Source of the DNA: Amycolatopsis jejuensis
Lineage (GTDB): Bacteria > Actinomycetota > Actinomycetes > Mycobacteriales > Pseudonocardiaceae
Direction: 5' to 3'
DNA length: 64,000 bases
Assembly: GCF_000717335.1 (NCBI RefSeq)
Contig: NZ_JNYZ01000014.1
Coordinates: forward strand, 135,383-199,382
Part shown: piece by piece, positions 1 through 9,583 of the stretch
Layout of the letters: every line of letters begins with the position of its first letter
Position numbering within the stretch: the stretch's first letter is position 1
Position numbers and translations under genes: made by a program
Notes under the pieces: model-generated
Database searches by the model: none
Told to the model about the DNA's origin: nothing
The model's input: only the letters and a program-made list of their open reading frames with translations

Positions 1-969
1 ACCCGCCCGGCGCGCCCGGGGAATGTCGACTTCGACGCCGTGCGCGTCCTCGATTCCGACGAGATCCTGCGGATGGAGGAGATCCCGTCGTCGCTGGTCG
101 TCGTGGGTGCGGGGGTGATCGGGATCGAGTACGCGTCGATGTTCGCCGCGCTCGGCTCGCGCGTGACCGTCGTCGAGCAGCGGGACCAGATGCTCGATTT
201 CTGCGACCCGGAAATCGTCGAATCGCTCAAGTTCCAGCTGCGCGACCTGGGTGTCACGTTCCGGTTCGGCGAGAAGGTGGCGAACGTGGCGGTGTCCGAC
301 GATTCGACCGTCACCACGCTGGTCAGCGGCAAGCGGATCCCGGCCGACGCGGTGATGTACTCGGCCGGCCGGCAGGGGATGACCGGGGCGCTGGCACTGG
401 AGGCGGCCGGACTCACCGCGGACGCGCGCGGTCGGCTGGTGGTCGACGAGCACTACCGGACCGGGGTCGAGCACGTCTATGCGGTCGGCGACGTGATCGG
501 GTTCCCGGCGCTCGCGGCGACGTCGATGGACCAGGGCAGGCTCGCGGCGTACCACGCGTTCGGCGAACCGGCGAACGACATCGGTGCGCTGCAGCCGATC
601 GGGATCTACACGATCCCGGAGATCTCGTACGTGGGCGCGACGGAGGCGCAGCTGACGTCGTCTTCGGTGCCGTACGAGGTCGGCATCGCGCGGTATCGCG
701 AGCTGGCGCGCGGGCAGATTTCCGGGGACAGCTATGGGATGTTGAAGCTTCTCGTATCGACAGCCGACAAGAAACTGTTGGGAGTACACGTTTTCGGCAC
801 CGGAGCGACCGACCTCGTGCACATCGGGCAAGCCGTGATGGGCTGCGGCGGCACGGTGGATTACCTGGTGGACGCGGTGTTCAACTACCCGACGCTGTCC
901 GAGGCGTACAAGGTCGCCGCCCTCGACGCGACCAACAAGATCCGCGCGCTGGAGCGCTTCTCGGGGTAA
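1..969 (+). CDS. sthA: Soluble NAD(P) transhydrogenase SthA, C-terminal part (5' truncated by window edge)
   Basis: The frame is open from base 1, so the start lies outside the window; 322 residues remain. The enzyme is a cytosolic FAD flavoprotein that exchanges hydride between NADPH and NAD. Visible are the second dinucleotide-binding motif ([16 protein letters not shown]), the FAD-contacting [13 protein letters not shown] segment and the dimerisation domain typical of the dihydrolipoamide dehydrogenase superfamily. The DSDEIL segment before the NAD domain is typical of SthA rather than of lipoamide dehydrogenase. The redox cysteines of that superfamily would lie upstream, so their absence cannot be tested. 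It reads toward the SOS-boxed gene 50 nt downstream but is probably not co-regulated with it. Confidence 0.85.
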   Translation, partial: TRPARPGNVDFDAVRVLDSDEILRMEEIPSSLVVVGAGVIGIEYASMFAALGSRVTVVEQRDQMLDFCDPEIVESLKFQLRDLGVTFRFGEKVANVAVSDDSTVTTLVSGKRIPADAVMYSAGRQGMTGALALEAAGLTADARGRLVVDEHYRTGVEHVYAVGDVIGFPALAATSMDQGRLAAYHAFGEPANDIGALQPIGIYTIPEISYVGATEAQLTSSSVPYEVGIARYRELARGQISGDSYGMLKLLVSTADKKLLGVHVFGTGATDLVHIGQAVMGCGGTVDYLVDAVFNYPTLSEAYKVAALDATNKIRALERFSG

Positions 970-974
970 TCCGT

Positions 975-990
975 TCGAACATATGTTTGA
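975..990. promoter_or_regulatory. LexA-type SOS box 1
   Basis: TCGAACATATGTTTGA differs by one base from the mycobacterial/actinobacterial SOS box TCGAAC-N4-GTTCGA. It lies just after the sthA stop and about 32 nt before the proposed GTG start of the radical SAM gene. A second box follows with centres 23 nt apart, about two helical turns, which suggests cooperative LexA binding. Confidence 0.7.
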
Positions 991-997
991 CAGCGCT

Positions 998-1013
998 TAG
1001 AACATGTGTTCGA
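998..1013. promoter_or_regulatory. LexA-type SOS box 2
   Basis: TAGAACATGTGTTCGA has a perfect right half-site and one mismatch in the left half of TCGAAC-N4-GTTCGA. It ends 8 nt before the GTG at 1022 and covers an upstream in-frame ATG at 1004. That argues for translation from 1022 on a very short or leaderless transcript that LexA would block directly. Confidence 0.72.
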
Positions 1014-1021
1014 ATAGATGG

Positions 1022-3193
1022 GTGCGTTGGGAACAGCTGCGAGCAGGGAGGGAGGAGCCGGTACTGCCGGGCCTCGGGGCTTTCGGAGAAGTGGTGCGCT
1101 CCGTGCGGGTCCCGGAGTTCGACGGGGTCACCTTCCACGAGGTGCGTGCCCGGTCGGTGCTGAACCGGGTACCCGAGGCGTCGCAGGTGCCGTTCCGGTG
1201 GTCGGTCAATCCGTACCGGGGATGCTCGCACGCGTGCACGTACTGCCTCGAAGGCGATACGCCGGTGCTGATGGCCGACGGGCGGGCGAAACCGATTGCC
1301 GAACTGCGCGCGGGTGACCGGATCATGGGCACGCGCGGCCACGGCGTCGCGCGGCGGCTGGTGCCCACGGAGGTGCTGGCGCACTGGACCACCGTGCGGG
1401 AGGCGTACCGGATTTCGCTCGACGACGGCACCCGCATCGTCGCTGGTCCGGACCACCGGTTCCTCAGCTCGCGCGGCTGGAAGTACGTCACCGGCAGCAG
1501 GCTGGGCAGGGCGCAGCGTCCGCATCTGGAGGCAGGCGCGGAACTGGTCGGCGGTGGCCGGTTCATGCGCACACCGGACGACACGCTCGGCTATCGCGCG
1601 GGGTACCTGTGCGGGATGCTGCGCTCCGGCGGGTTCGCCGCGGAGGCCGACGCGGCCGCGCGGGCGCTGGCCTACTTGCCGGACTTCGGGTCGTCGGTGG
1701 GCTTCATGCGGATCCCGAAGGAGCCCGACGCGCACTGGTCGCGCGGGTTCCTGGCCGGGCTGTTCGACCTCGCGGGCGGCTACCGGCGCGGGATCCTGTC
1801 GATCGCGCACGACGAGACCGAGGTCGTGGACACGCTGTTCGTCGCGCTGGACCGGTTCTCGTTCGGATACGAGACGGTCGGCCACCGGCAGCATCCGGGC
1901 CGCCGCCAGGCACGGCTCACCGGCGGAACCGGCGAAGTCCTGCGGTTCCTGCATCTGGTCGACCCGGCAGTCGAGTGGAAACGCTCGCTCGACGGAACGG
2001 TGATCGGCGGGGTCCGGCGCACAGTCACGTCGGTCGCGTCGCTGGGGATGGAGCTGCCGCTGTTCGACATCACGACGGGCACTGGCGATTTCGTGGCCGA
2101 CGGGATGGTGTCGCACAACTGTTTCGCGCGGAACACGCACAAGTACCTGGATTTCGACGCCGGGCGGGATTTCGACACCCAGGTCGTGGTGAAGGTCAAC
2201 GCACCGGAAGTGCTTGCCGCGCAACTGAAACGCCCGAGCTGGCAACGGGAGCCGGTGGCGATGGGCACGAACACCGACCCGTACCAGCGGGTCGAAGGCC
2301 GCTACCGGCTGATGCCGGGCATCATCCGCGCGCTCGCGGATTCCGGCACGCCACTGTCGATCCTCACGAAGGGCACAATGCTGAGCCGCGACCTGCCACT
2401 GCTGGAGTCGGCAGGCAAGGACGTGCCGGTGCACCTGGCGGTCTCACTGGCCCTGCTGGACCGCGACCTGCAGCGGCGCCTGGAACCGGGCACGCCGAGC
2501 CCCCGGGCGAGACTGGACCTGATCCGCAAGGCCGCCGCGTCGGGGCTGCCTTGCTCGGTGATGGTCGCGCCGGTGCTGCCGTACCTGACAGATTCGGTGG
2601 AGGCGCTGGACCCGCTGCTCGCCGCATTGGTCGAAGCCGGGGCGACCAGCGTGACGGTCCTGCCGCTGCACCTCCGTCCGGGCGCGCGGGAGTGGTTTGC
2701 GGAGTGGCTGAAGCGGACGTACCCGGAGCTGGTGCCGAGGTACCGCCGGTTGTACGCACGGGGGAGTTACGTGGACCGCGGGTATCGGGAACGGCTGGCG
2801 GCGCGGGTGGGTCCATTGCTGCGACGGCACGGTCTGGACCCACGCAGGCGCAACGAACACCGCACGGGAGTGGCTGATCCCCCGGGGACGGGTACGCCCG
2901 GGGTACCGGTGCAGCGGATGGGGGAGCGGGCGGCTGAGTCGCCAGGTCTCTCGCCCGGGGTGGCCGAGCCGCTAGGTCGCTCGCCCGGCGTGGGTGAGTC
3001 GCCTGGTCTCTCGCCCAGGGCGGCCGAGCCGCCTGATCCGAAGCGGAAGGCAGGGTCCGGGCAGCTCTCGCTCCGGACGGGCAGGACGGCGTCCGGGCAG
3101 GCAGCCCCATCGCCCGGCGCAGGTAATACGGCGGCCGAGCCGCCGGACGCGGAGCAGAAGACGGGGGAGGCGGAACAGTTGCGACTGCTGTGA
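1022..3193 (+). CDS. Intein-containing Rv2578c-family (SplB-related) radical SAM protein
   Basis: The host protein belongs to the radical SAM superfamily, the group related to spore photoproduct lyase; the M. tuberculosis homologue is Rv2578c. The 4Fe-4S motif CxxxCxxC is split by an intein: GCSHACTY lies before it and [13 protein letters not shown] after it. The rest ([25 protein letters not shown]) follows the family closely. The GTG at 1022 (MRWEQ...) is preferred over the ATG at 1004 because it matches the start of Rv2578c and leaves the SOS box free. Length is 723 residues before splicing and 431 after. The last ~110 residues are a Pro/Gly/Ser-rich tail with repeats such as ESPGLSP, ending in EQLRLL. 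The SOS boxes suggest a DNA-damage role; the substrate is unknown. Confidence 0.88.
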   Translation: MRWEQLRAGREEPVLPGLGAFGEVVRSVRVPEFDGVTFHEVRARSVLNRVPEASQVPFRWSVNPYRGCSHACTYCLEGDTPVLMADGRAKPIAELRAGDRIMGTRGHGVARRLVPTEVLAHWTTVREAYRISLDDGTRIVAGPDHRFLSSRGWKYVTGSRLGRAQRPHLEAGAELVGGGRFMRTPDDTLGYRAGYLCGMLRSGGFAAEADAAARALAYLPDFGSSVGFMRIPKEPDAHWSRGFLAGLFDLAGGYRRGILSIAHDETEVVDTLFVALDRFSFGYETVGHRQHPGRRQARLTGGTGEVLRFLHLVDPAVEWKRSLDGTVIGGVRRTVTSVASLGMELPLFDITTGTGDFVADGMVSHNCFARNTHKYLDFDAGRDFDTQVVVKVNAPEVLAAQLKRPSWQREPVAMGTNTDPYQRVEGRYRLMPGIIRALADSGTPLSILTKGTMLSRDLPLLESAGKDVPVHLAVSLALLDRDLQRRLEPGTPSPRARLDLIRKAAASGLPCSVMVAPVLPYLTDSVEALDPLLAALVEAGATSVTVLPLHLRPGAREWFAEWLKRTYPELVPRYRRLYARGSYVDRGYRERLAARVGPLLRRHGLDPRRRNEHRTGVADPPGTGTPGVPVQRMGERAAESPGLSPGVAEPLGRSPGVGESPGLSPRAAEPPDPKRKAGSGQLSLRTGRTASGQAAPSPGAGNTAAEPPDAEQKTGEAEQLRLL
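1244..2119 (+). other. Intein (292 residues) with degenerate LAGLIDADG endonuclease
   Basis: The intein starts at a Cys ([13 protein letters not shown], block A) and ends with the splice motif [10 protein letters not shown] followed by Cys+1, so splicing restores CxxxCxxC with the third cluster cysteine as the +1 nucleophile. Block B is seen as [13 protein letters not shown] and block F as [14 protein letters not shown]. The middle holds two LAGLIDADG-like helices, [11 protein letters not shown] and [11 protein letters not shown]. In both, the acidic catalytic position is lost (Gly and Ala), so splicing should work but homing probably does not. Inteins at this site are known in the family. 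Confidence 0.88.
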
Positions 3194-3753
3194 ACATCGG
3201 CCGCAGGTGCTCACCGCTACCCGCCCCGGCCCGCAGCCTCGCTGGCGCCACTCAGCCGGTCGAGCCGAGCCGGTCCGTGCCCGGTTCGCAGCCTCGGCGG
3301 CGCCGCCCAGCAGGTGGGGTCGAGTCCGTTCGTGCCCGACTTGCCGCGTTGGTGACGCCGCCCAACCGGTGGGGTCGAGCCTGCTCGTGCCCGGCCCGCC
3401 ACCGCGGCGTACTGCCCAAGCGCCGGGATCAAGCCTGGGTCGCACCGGCCCCGCCGCCCCGGCGACCCAGTGACCCGGCGGCGCCGCCCAGCCCGTGGAG
3501 TCGCGCCTGCTCGTGCCCGGCTCGCCGCCTCGGTGGCACCGTCCGGGCACCGGGGTCAAGCCTGTTCGCACCCGGCCCGCCACCTGACCGGCTCCACCGG
3601 CTCCACCGGTCCACCGGCACCACTGCCGCCACCGGTCCAATGGAGTCAAACCTGGTCGCGCCCTCCTCAGCCGGGTTCGTTAGCCTCTGTGTTCGGCGAA
3701 AAGGCGTATGCCCGCCGCACCCGGACTCCGTGGACCTAGGGAGAGCAGTCGCA
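3194..3753. repeat. Intergenic tract of degenerate ~55-60 nt repeats
   Basis: No gene is supported between the radical SAM gene and aspS. The sequence holds about seven imperfect copies of a unit built around GGGGTCGAGCCTGCTCGTGC and CCGGCCCGCC, with anchors near 3259, 3319, 3374, 3427, 3500, 3556 and 3645. Spacing is about 55-70 nt. The repetitive 3' end of the preceding gene looks like an earlier stage of the same expansion. The aspS ribosome-binding site AGGGAG lies at 3738-3743. Confidence 0.65.
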
Positions 3754-5526
3754 GTGCTCCGCACTCATCAAGCCGGTACTTTGCGTGCCGGGCAGGCCGG
3801 TCGGACCGTCACCCTCACCGGATGGGTGGCTCGGCGGCGCGATCACGGCGGAGTGATCTTCATCGATCTCCGGGATGCCAGCGGGGTTGCGCAGGTCGTC
3901 TTCCGTGAGGGCGAGATGGCCGAGCGTGCGCATGCGCTGCGGTCGGAGTTCTGCGTGCAGGTCACCGGCGAGGTGGCGCAGCGGCCCGAGGGCAACGCGA
4001 ACCCCGACATCCCCACCGGCGACATCGAGGTGCTCGCGACCGAACTGGTCGTCCTGTCCGAGGCCGCGCCGCTGCCCTTCCCCATCGACGACCGCGTCGA
4101 CGTCGGCGAAGAGGTCCGCCTCAAGTACCGCTACCTCGACCTGCGCCGTAGCGGTCCGGCGGCTGCCATCCGGCTGCGCAGCGAGGTCAGCCGGGTCGCG
4201 CGGGAGGTGCTGCACGCGCAGGAGTTCGTCGAGGTCGAGACCCCGACGATGACCCGCTCCACCCCCGAAGGCGCGCGTGACTTCCTCGTGCCCGCGCGGC
4301 TCAAGCCCGGCTCCTGGTACGCGCTCCCGCAGTCGCCGCAGCTGTTCAAGCAGCTGCTGATGGTCGGCGGTCTCGAACGGTACTTCCAGATCGCCCGCTG
4401 CTACCGCGACGAGGACTTCCGCGCCGACCGCCAGCCCGAGTTCACCCAGCTCGACATCGAGATGAGCTTCGTCGAGCAGGACGACGTGATCAAGGTCGGC
4501 GAGGACGTCGTCACCGCGTTGTGGAAGCTGATCGGCCACGACATCACCACGCCGATCCCGCGGATCACCTACCGCGAGTCCATGGCGAAATACGGCTCGG
4601 ACAAGCCCGACCTGCGCTTCGACCTCGAGATCACCGAGCTCACCGAGTTCTTCTCGGACACGCCGTTCCGTGTGTTCCAGGCCCCGTACGTCGGCGCGGT
4701 CGTCATGGCCGGCGGCGCCTCCCAGCCGCGCCGTCAGCTCGACGCCTGGCAGGAGTGGGCGAAGCAGCGCGGCGCGAAGGGCCTCGCGTACGTCCTGGTC
4801 AACGAGGACGGGACGCTCGGCGGCCCGGTCGCGAAGAACCTGTCCGACACCGAGCGGGAGAACGTCGCGGCCGCTGCCGGGGCGAAGCCGGGCGACTGCA
4901 TCTTCTTCGGTGCCGGCAAGGTTTCCACCGCGCAGCCGCTGCTCGGCGCCGCGCGCGACGAGATCGGCCGCCGGCTCGGGCTGATCGACGAGAACGCCTG
5001 GTCGTTCGTCTGGGTCGTCGATGCGCCGCTGTTCGCGCCGGTCGAGGACATCGGCGACGACGTCGCGGTCGGTTCCGGCAAGTGGACCGCCGTGCACCAC
5101 GCGTTCACCTCGCCGACGCCGGAGTGGATCGACAAGTTCGAGCAGGACCCGGGCAACGCGCTCGCCTACGCATACGACCTCGTGTGCAACGGCAACGAGA
5201 TCGGCGGCGGGTCGATCCGTATCCACCGCGAGGACGTCCAGAAGCGCGTGTTCGCGCTGATGGGCCTCGGCGAGGCGGAGGCGCAGGAGAAGTTCGGCTT
5301 CCTGCTCGAGGCGTTCCAGTTCGGCGCGCCCCCGCACGGCGGTATCGCGTTCGGCTGGGACCGCATCGTGATGCTCCTGGCGCACGCCGACTCGCTGCGC
5401 GACGTCATCGCGTTCCCCAAGACCGGCGGCGGGTACGACCCGCTCACCGCCGCGCCTGCGCCCATCACCGCGCAGCAGCGCAAGGAGGCCGGGATCGACG
5501 CGAAACCGGCCGCGCCGGCCAAGTAG
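3754..5526 (+). CDS. aspS: Aspartyl-tRNA synthetase
   Basis: A class II synthetase of 590 residues that charges tRNA(Asp). An N-terminal OB-fold anticodon-binding domain ([19 protein letters not shown]) precedes motif 1 ([20 protein letters not shown]), motif 2 ([18 protein letters not shown]), the bacterial GAD insertion near residues 290-400, and motif 3 ([13 protein letters not shown]). The GTG at 3754 is chosen because it gives the family N-terminus and has AGGGAG ten bases upstream; longer in-frame extension upstream is only repeat DNA. A DUF389 gene begins on the base after its stop. Confidence 0.95.
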   Translation: MLRTHQAGTLRAGQAGRTVTLTGWVARRRDHGGVIFIDLRDASGVAQVVFREGEMAERAHALRSEFCVQVTGEVAQRPEGNANPDIPTGDIEVLATELVVLSEAAPLPFPIDDRVDVGEEVRLKYRYLDLRRSGPAAAIRLRSEVSRVAREVLHAQEFVEVETPTMTRSTPEGARDFLVPARLKPGSWYALPQSPQLFKQLLMVGGLERYFQIARCYRDEDFRADRQPEFTQLDIEMSFVEQDDVIKVGEDVVTALWKLIGHDITTPIPRITYRESMAKYGSDKPDLRFDLEITELTEFFSDTPFRVFQAPYVGAVVMAGGASQPRRQLDAWQEWAKQRGAKGLAYVLVNEDGTLGGPVAKNLSDTERENVAAAAGAKPGDCIFFGAGKVSTAQPLLGAARDEIGRRLGLIDENAWSFVWVVDAPLFAPVEDIGDDVAVGSGKWTAVHHAFTSPTPEWIDKFEQDPGNALAYAYDLVCNGNEIGGGSIRIHREDVQKRVFALMGLGEAEAQEKFGFLLEAFQFGAPPHGGIAFGWDRIVMLLAHADSLRDVIAFPKTGGGYDPLTAAPAPITAQQRKEAGIDAKPAAPAK

Positions 5527-6468
5527 GTGCTGCACCTCAGGGCGGTGTGCCCGCCCGAGCAGACCGACGAAACGCTCGCGGCGCTGCAGGCCCACCCGGG
5601 CACCGCGCACCTGATCGTGCATCGCGGGGTCGCCGTGGCGCCCGCGGGTGATCTCGTCGAGGCGGACGTCGCGCGCGAGGCCGCGGACGAGATCGTCGAC
5701 GCGCTCTGCATGCTCGGCCTCGACCGCACCGGCGGCATCACGATGGAAGCGCTGGACACGGCGTTGTCCGACGCTGCCGATGCGGCCGAGGAAGCCGCGC
5801 CCGGCGAAGGTGCGGACGCCGTCGTCTGGCAGGAGCTGCTCGGCCGCACCGGCGAGGAGTCGCGCTGGAACGCCACTTTCCAGGCGTTCCTGGCCATCGC
5901 GTGCCTGCTCGCCGCGGTCGGCGTGCTCACCGACTCACCGGTCACCGTGGTCGGCGCGATGGTGGTCGGGCCCGAGTTCGGCCCGCTCGCGGCGCTCGCC
6001 GTCGGCGCAGTGCTGCGCCGTGGTGACCTGATGCGCCGCGCGGGGCTTGCGCTGGTGGCCGGCTTCCCGGTCGCGATGGTGATCACGCTGGCAGGCGTGC
6101 TGCTCGGCAGTGCCGCCGGGATCTTCGACCCGAAGACGATCGTCGACAATCATGAAGTCGACTTCGTCTACCAGGTCGGTCCCGCGTCGTTCGTAGTCGC
6201 GTTGCTCGCCGGGGCCGCCGGAATGCTCGCGATGACGTCGGCGAAATCGGCCGCGCTGGTCGGTGTGTTCATTTCGGTGACCACGGTGCCCGCCGCCGGG
6301 TACGCGATGGTCGCGGCCGTCGCCGGACGCTGGGACCGGTCCGGGTTTTCGCTTCTGCAGCTGCTGGTGAACCTCTTCGGAATCGTTCTTGCTGCCGCCA
6401 TTGTGCTGATCCTTCGCCGTCGCAAGCAACGTTCTGCCGCCTTGTTACGTCCGCTTTCCCGTGGATGA
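5527..6468 (+). CDS. DUF389 (TIGR00341-type) membrane protein
   Basis: 313 residues of unknown function. A soluble N-terminal part (~110 residues) is followed by about six hydrophobic segments carrying the family signature VVGAMVVGPEFGPLAAL and later MTSAKSAALVGVFISVTTVP. The C-terminus is short and basic. The GTG follows the aspS stop with no gap, so translation is probably coupled to aspS, though I know of no functional link. No enzymatic residues are recognised. Confidence 0.8.
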   Translation: MLHLRAVCPPEQTDETLAALQAHPGTAHLIVHRGVAVAPAGDLVEADVAREAADEIVDALCMLGLDRTGGITMEALDTALSDAADAAEEAAPGEGADAVVWQELLGRTGEESRWNATFQAFLAIACLLAAVGVLTDSPVTVVGAMVVGPEFGPLAALAVGAVLRRGDLMRRAGLALVAGFPVAMVITLAGVLLGSAAGIFDPKTIVDNHEVDFVYQVGPASFVVALLAGAAGMLAMTSAKSAALVGVFISVTTVPAAGYAMVAAVAGRWDRSGFSLLQLLVNLFGIVLAAAIVLILRRRKQRSAALLRPLSRG

Positions 6469-6535
6469 CAACGTGCGTCTCGTCGCCTCGAACGTGGTGG
6501 TCATGGTTGCTGAGTCACGAGTAGGGTCGGAGACA

Positions 6536-7723
6536 ATGACAGTCGACACCTCCTCCGCCGGGGACGCGGGAGTCCGGGCGGAAGCCGGGGAGCTCGCCGT
6601 CGCCGCAGCCGTCGCGGCGGGGGAGGCGGTGCTCTCCCGCCGCTTCGGGAGTGCGATCACGCTGGTTTCGCCCGAGCACCTCGCCGGGAGCGGGCCGGCC
6701 ACGGTCGTACGGGCCAGAGTGGTGTCGTCGTCCTTCGCCCTGCCGCGCACCCTGGTGGTCAAGCACTATCCGGACCCGCCCGACCCCGGTGCGGCCGACC
6801 CGTTCGCCCAGGAAGCGGTCAGCTACCAGCTCTTCACGGCGCTGGCTCCGGACGAGCGGATGTGCCCGGAACTGCTCGCCCACGACGGCGGGCACCGCGT
6901 GCTGGTGATCGAGGACCTCGGCCGCGCACCCACCCTGCAGGACAAGCTGATGGCCCGCGATTCCCGTGCGGCCGAGCGAGCCCTGCTGTCCTGGGCGCGT
7001 TCGCTCGGCAGGCTGCACGCGAGCACCGCCAGCCGGGAGGCCGATTTCAACGCCCTGCTGCGCCGGCTGGGCGGCCCGGTCCGCAACGACGACGGCGGCT
7101 TGACGCGCCTTGCCGGTGAGGTCGAAGGACTGCTGGCGGAGTTCTTGGACGTGCCTGTCCCCGAGGCGGTCCACGGGCGCGTGGCGGAAGCTGTGGCGCA
7201 GGCGCGGTCGGCGGCGTTCCGTGCGTTCAGCCCGGTGGAGCTGGCATCGGAGAACAACCTGGTCACGGGGTCAGGGGTACGGTTTCTGGACTTCGAGCGC
7301 GGGCGGGTCCGCACTGCGTTGGTGGATGCGGCGTGTTTGCGCCTGCCGTTCGCGAGCGGTCCGGGTGCGCTGGCGTTACCGGCCGGGATGAGCGAGGCGA
7401 TGATTGCCGCCTGGCGGGCTGAGGTGGTGGAGGTGTGGCCGTCGTTCGCGGATGACGCGGTGCTGGCCGAGCAGCTGACGCTCAGTGAGCTGCTGCACGT
7501 CTGGTGTATGACGCGGGATCTGTTGCCGACGTTGGATCTGCGTCGTCATGCGGCGCCGGTCAGCCGGGAAGCTGCGTTGGTGACTTGGTGGCGTGAATTG
7601 GCTCGGCATGCTGGGTACGTTCGAATGACCGAAATCGCCGAGCACTCCACCCGCGTAGCCGCCGCACTGGCCGCCCGCCTGGGCCCGCACGCAGACCTGG
7701 CCTACTACCCGGCCTTCCGCTGA
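6536..7723 (+). CDS. Aminoglycoside phosphotransferase-like kinase-fold protein
   Basis: 395 residues with an APH/choline-kinase-like fold: an N-lobe Lys in TLVVKHYPDPP, the hinge-like VIEDLGRAPTLQDKL, and a C-lobe ending FLDFERGRVRTALVDAAC. The usual catalytic HGD...N loop is replaced by SPVELASENNLV: the Asn and the later metal-binding Asp are kept, but the His-Gly-Asp is not, so activity is doubtful. The ATG at 6536 is chosen over an upstream ATG at 6461 that overlaps the DUF389 gene; GTAGGG precedes it. Substrate unknown. A palindromic element follows the stop. Confidence 0.65.
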   Translation: MTVDTSSAGDAGVRAEAGELAVAAAVAAGEAVLSRRFGSAITLVSPEHLAGSGPATVVRARVVSSSFALPRTLVVKHYPDPPDPGAADPFAQEAVSYQLFTALAPDERMCPELLAHDGGHRVLVIEDLGRAPTLQDKLMARDSRAAERALLSWARSLGRLHASTASREADFNALLRRLGGPVRNDDGGLTRLAGEVEGLLAEFLDVPVPEAVHGRVAEAVAQARSAAFRAFSPVELASENNLVTGSGVRFLDFERGRVRTALVDAACLRLPFASGPGALALPAGMSEAMIAAWRAEVVEVWPSFADDAVLAEQLTLSELLHVWCMTRDLLPTLDLRRHAAPVSREAALVTWWRELARHAGYVRMTEIAEHSTRVAAALAARLGPHADLAYYPAFR

Positions 7724-7746
7724 CGCACTCACCCACCCCACCGCCC

Positions 7747-7832
7747 GCAGGTCCGTGAAGGGAACCATCAGGCCAGCTGATCCCTCATGGTTCCCTTCAC
7801 GGACCTGCATTCCGTGAAGGTTCCCTTCACGG
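7747..7832. repeat. Palindromic element of the GTGAAGGGAACC type (terminator-like)
   Basis: Perfect 22-nt arms at 7747-7768 and 7787-7808 enclose an 18-nt loop. A second short hairpin with arms CCGTGAAGG (7812-7820) and CCTTCACGG (7824-7832) follows. The same motifs recur after metK (52.2 kb) and near 57.6 kb, so this is a dispersed element. It sits 24 nt past a stop codon and could end transcription, although there is no T run. Confidence 0.7.
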
Positions 7833-7948
7833 AACACCCCGGGACGAATTGCCGCATATCCGGCACGCGGCTGCGCTAATACCGGAAGTTCCCGGCCCTG
7901 TCCATGGCGCGTTACCTCATCATCACCGGGGGTGAGCTTCGATGCCCG

Positions 7949-8791
7949 ATGGTCATGGGCGTGACCGTGATCAGCGTCGGAGTCACCCCCGCCCAGCCCG
8001 TTCCCGAACGCCCGCCTGGGCTCCGCCTGGCCGAACGGCTGGCGGTGCTGGGCGATTCGACTGCCGTGGGGCTGGGTGACCCCTTGCCCCGGCGTGGTGG
8101 GTGGCGTGGAGTGGGGCCGCTGGTCGCCGAAGCGCTGGGGATCAGGCCGGACGGGTACCTCAACTCGTCCTTCACCGGCGCTCGGATGGCCTGTGTTCGC
8201 ACCGAGCAGCTGCCCCTTGCTCTCGCTCATCGTCCGGACGTTGCGCTCGTCGTCGTCGGCATGAACGACACCCTTCGTCCCGACTTCGATCCCGAGCGAA
8301 TTGCCGCTGACCTCACTGAGGTCGTCCGCGCCTTTGCCGCCGCCGGGACCACCGTGCTTCCGGTCCGGTTTCACGACCACAGCAAGGTTTTCCGCCTTCC
8401 GCCATCGCTCAAGCGGGCGTTGAGCGCGCGCGTCGCCGAGCTCAATGCGGCCATTGACCTCGTCGTCGAGGCCGAGGGGATTGCCTGTCTCGACCTCGAT
8501 GCTCTTCCCGGCGCCTACGACCTCACCGCGTGGAGCGTCGACCGGCTGCATCCTTCCGAGCTGGGACACCGGATGCTGGCGCGCGGGTTCACGGATCTGC
8601 TGTCCCAGGCCGGTTTCGCGGTGCCGGAGCCGGTGCCGCTCACGTGTTCCGGGGGCGTCGAGCCGAGTACGGCCGGGCATCTCGGCTGGCTGGTCGCGAA
8701 AGGCGTGCCGTGGCTGTGGCGCCGCGGGCGGGAGTTCCTGCCTTACGCCGCGGTGATCATGTGGCGTTCGTTCCGCGAGCGCGTGGGCTGA
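7949..8791 (+). CDS. SGNH/GDSL-family hydrolase
   Basis: 280 residues. Block I is LAVLGDSTAVGLGD with the Ser nucleophile, the Gly/Asn blocks are NSSFTGARM and VVGMNDTL, and block V is DRLHPSELGHRML with the catalytic Asp-x-x-His. These proteins are esterases or lipases; the substrate is not predictable. No convincing signal peptide is seen. The ATG at 7949 is used; an in-frame ATG at 7904 would add 15 residues and lacks a ribosome-binding site. Its 3' end overlaps the opposing phosphoesterase gene by 35 bases. Confidence 0.8.
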   Translation: MVMGVTVISVGVTPAQPVPERPPGLRLAERLAVLGDSTAVGLGDPLPRRGGWRGVGPLVAEALGIRPDGYLNSSFTGARMACVRTEQLPLALAHRPDVALVVVGMNDTLRPDFDPERIAADLTEVVRAFAAAGTTVLPVRFHDHSKVFRLPPSLKRALSARVAELNAAIDLVVEAEGIACLDLDALPGAYDLTAWSVDRLHPSELGHRMLARGFTDLLSQAGFAVPEPVPLTCSGGVEPSTAGHLGWLVAKGVPWLWRRGREFLPYAAVIMWRSFRERVG

Positions 8792-9512
8792 ATACGCGCA
8801 GCGCCTCCGCATCGGACGCCGGATTTCGTACGAAATAGTCGGCCCAGTCCCGAATTCCGGGGTACTCCGAGGTTTCGATGAGCCGTCGGCAGGCGGTCTC
8901 CACGTCGTATGCCGTACTCCGCAGCTCGACTCCTGGCCCGAGCCGTGCCCAGTGCGCACCTGTTGTGCCGTAAGGCATTCCGACGCTACCCGGGTTGACG
9001 ATCCGGCGCCGGTCGGCCAAGCGGAGGAACGGCATGTGCGTGTGGCCGCAGGTCACGGTTTCCGCGGTGACCCCGTCCAGGACCTCGGCCCAGCGCGTGA
9101 GCGGGCTGTCGACGAGCACGACCTCCTCGTCGTCGCGCGGAGTGGCGTGGCAGAACAGGACTTCACCGAGGCCGTCGATCTCCAGCGTCGCCGACAGCGG
9201 AAGACCGGACAGCAGCTCGACCTGGTCCGGGCGCAGCTGATCCGCCGCCCACGGGGCGATCGGGTCCGGGATCTTCGTGTCACCGCCGCCGGCGAGCGTG
9301 ACGAGCTCCCGGTCGGCGTTGCCGCGGATCCAGACTGCGCGGTCGCCGAGGGAGACGAGCCGGTCGAGGGTCTGCCGCGGCAGTGGCCCGGCGGCCAGAT
9401 CGCCGCACAGCACGACCGCGTCGGCGGCGAGCACGTCGGGTTCGGCGAGTACCGCGTCGAGGGCGGGAAGCACACCGTGGATGTCGGAGAGGACCGCGAC
9501 CGAGGACGCCAT
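8757..9512 (-). CDS. Calcineurin-like metallophosphoesterase (YfcE/MJ0936 type)
   Basis: 251 residues carrying all metal-binding motifs in order: LSDIHG (DxH), [10 protein letters not shown] (GD), IRGNADRE (GNxD), FCHATP (H) and CGHTHMPF (GHxH). Such proteins hydrolyse phosphodiesters or act as small protein phosphatases; the substrate is unknown. It converges on the GDSL hydrolase with a 35-base overlap. Its start lies 71 nt from the divergent rarA start, so the two genes share a short promoter region. Confidence 0.85.
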   Translation of the reverse strand: MASSVAVLSDIHGVLPALDAVLAEPDVLAADAVVLCGDLAAGPLPRQTLDRLVSLGDRAVWIRGNADRELVTLAGGGDTKIPDPIAPWAADQLRPDQVELLSGLPLSATLEIDGLGEVLFCHATPRDDEEVVLVDSPLTRWAEVLDGVTAETVTCGHTHMPFLRLADRRRIVNPGSVGMPYGTTGAHWARLGPGVELRSTAYDVETACRRLIETSEYPGIRDWADYFVRNPASDAEALRVFSPRARGTNAT

Positions 9513-9583
9513 CGGCCCAGTCTGCCCTCGTCCGCGGGGCCGGGCGAGCGGGATTGTCGGGGTGGTCGGTTACGGTCGTCGAT

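Noticed and set aside
3190..3753. In-frame extension of aspS by 188 residues
   Set aside because: The extension is translated repeat DNA; the GTG at 3754 with AGGGAG gives the family N-terminus.
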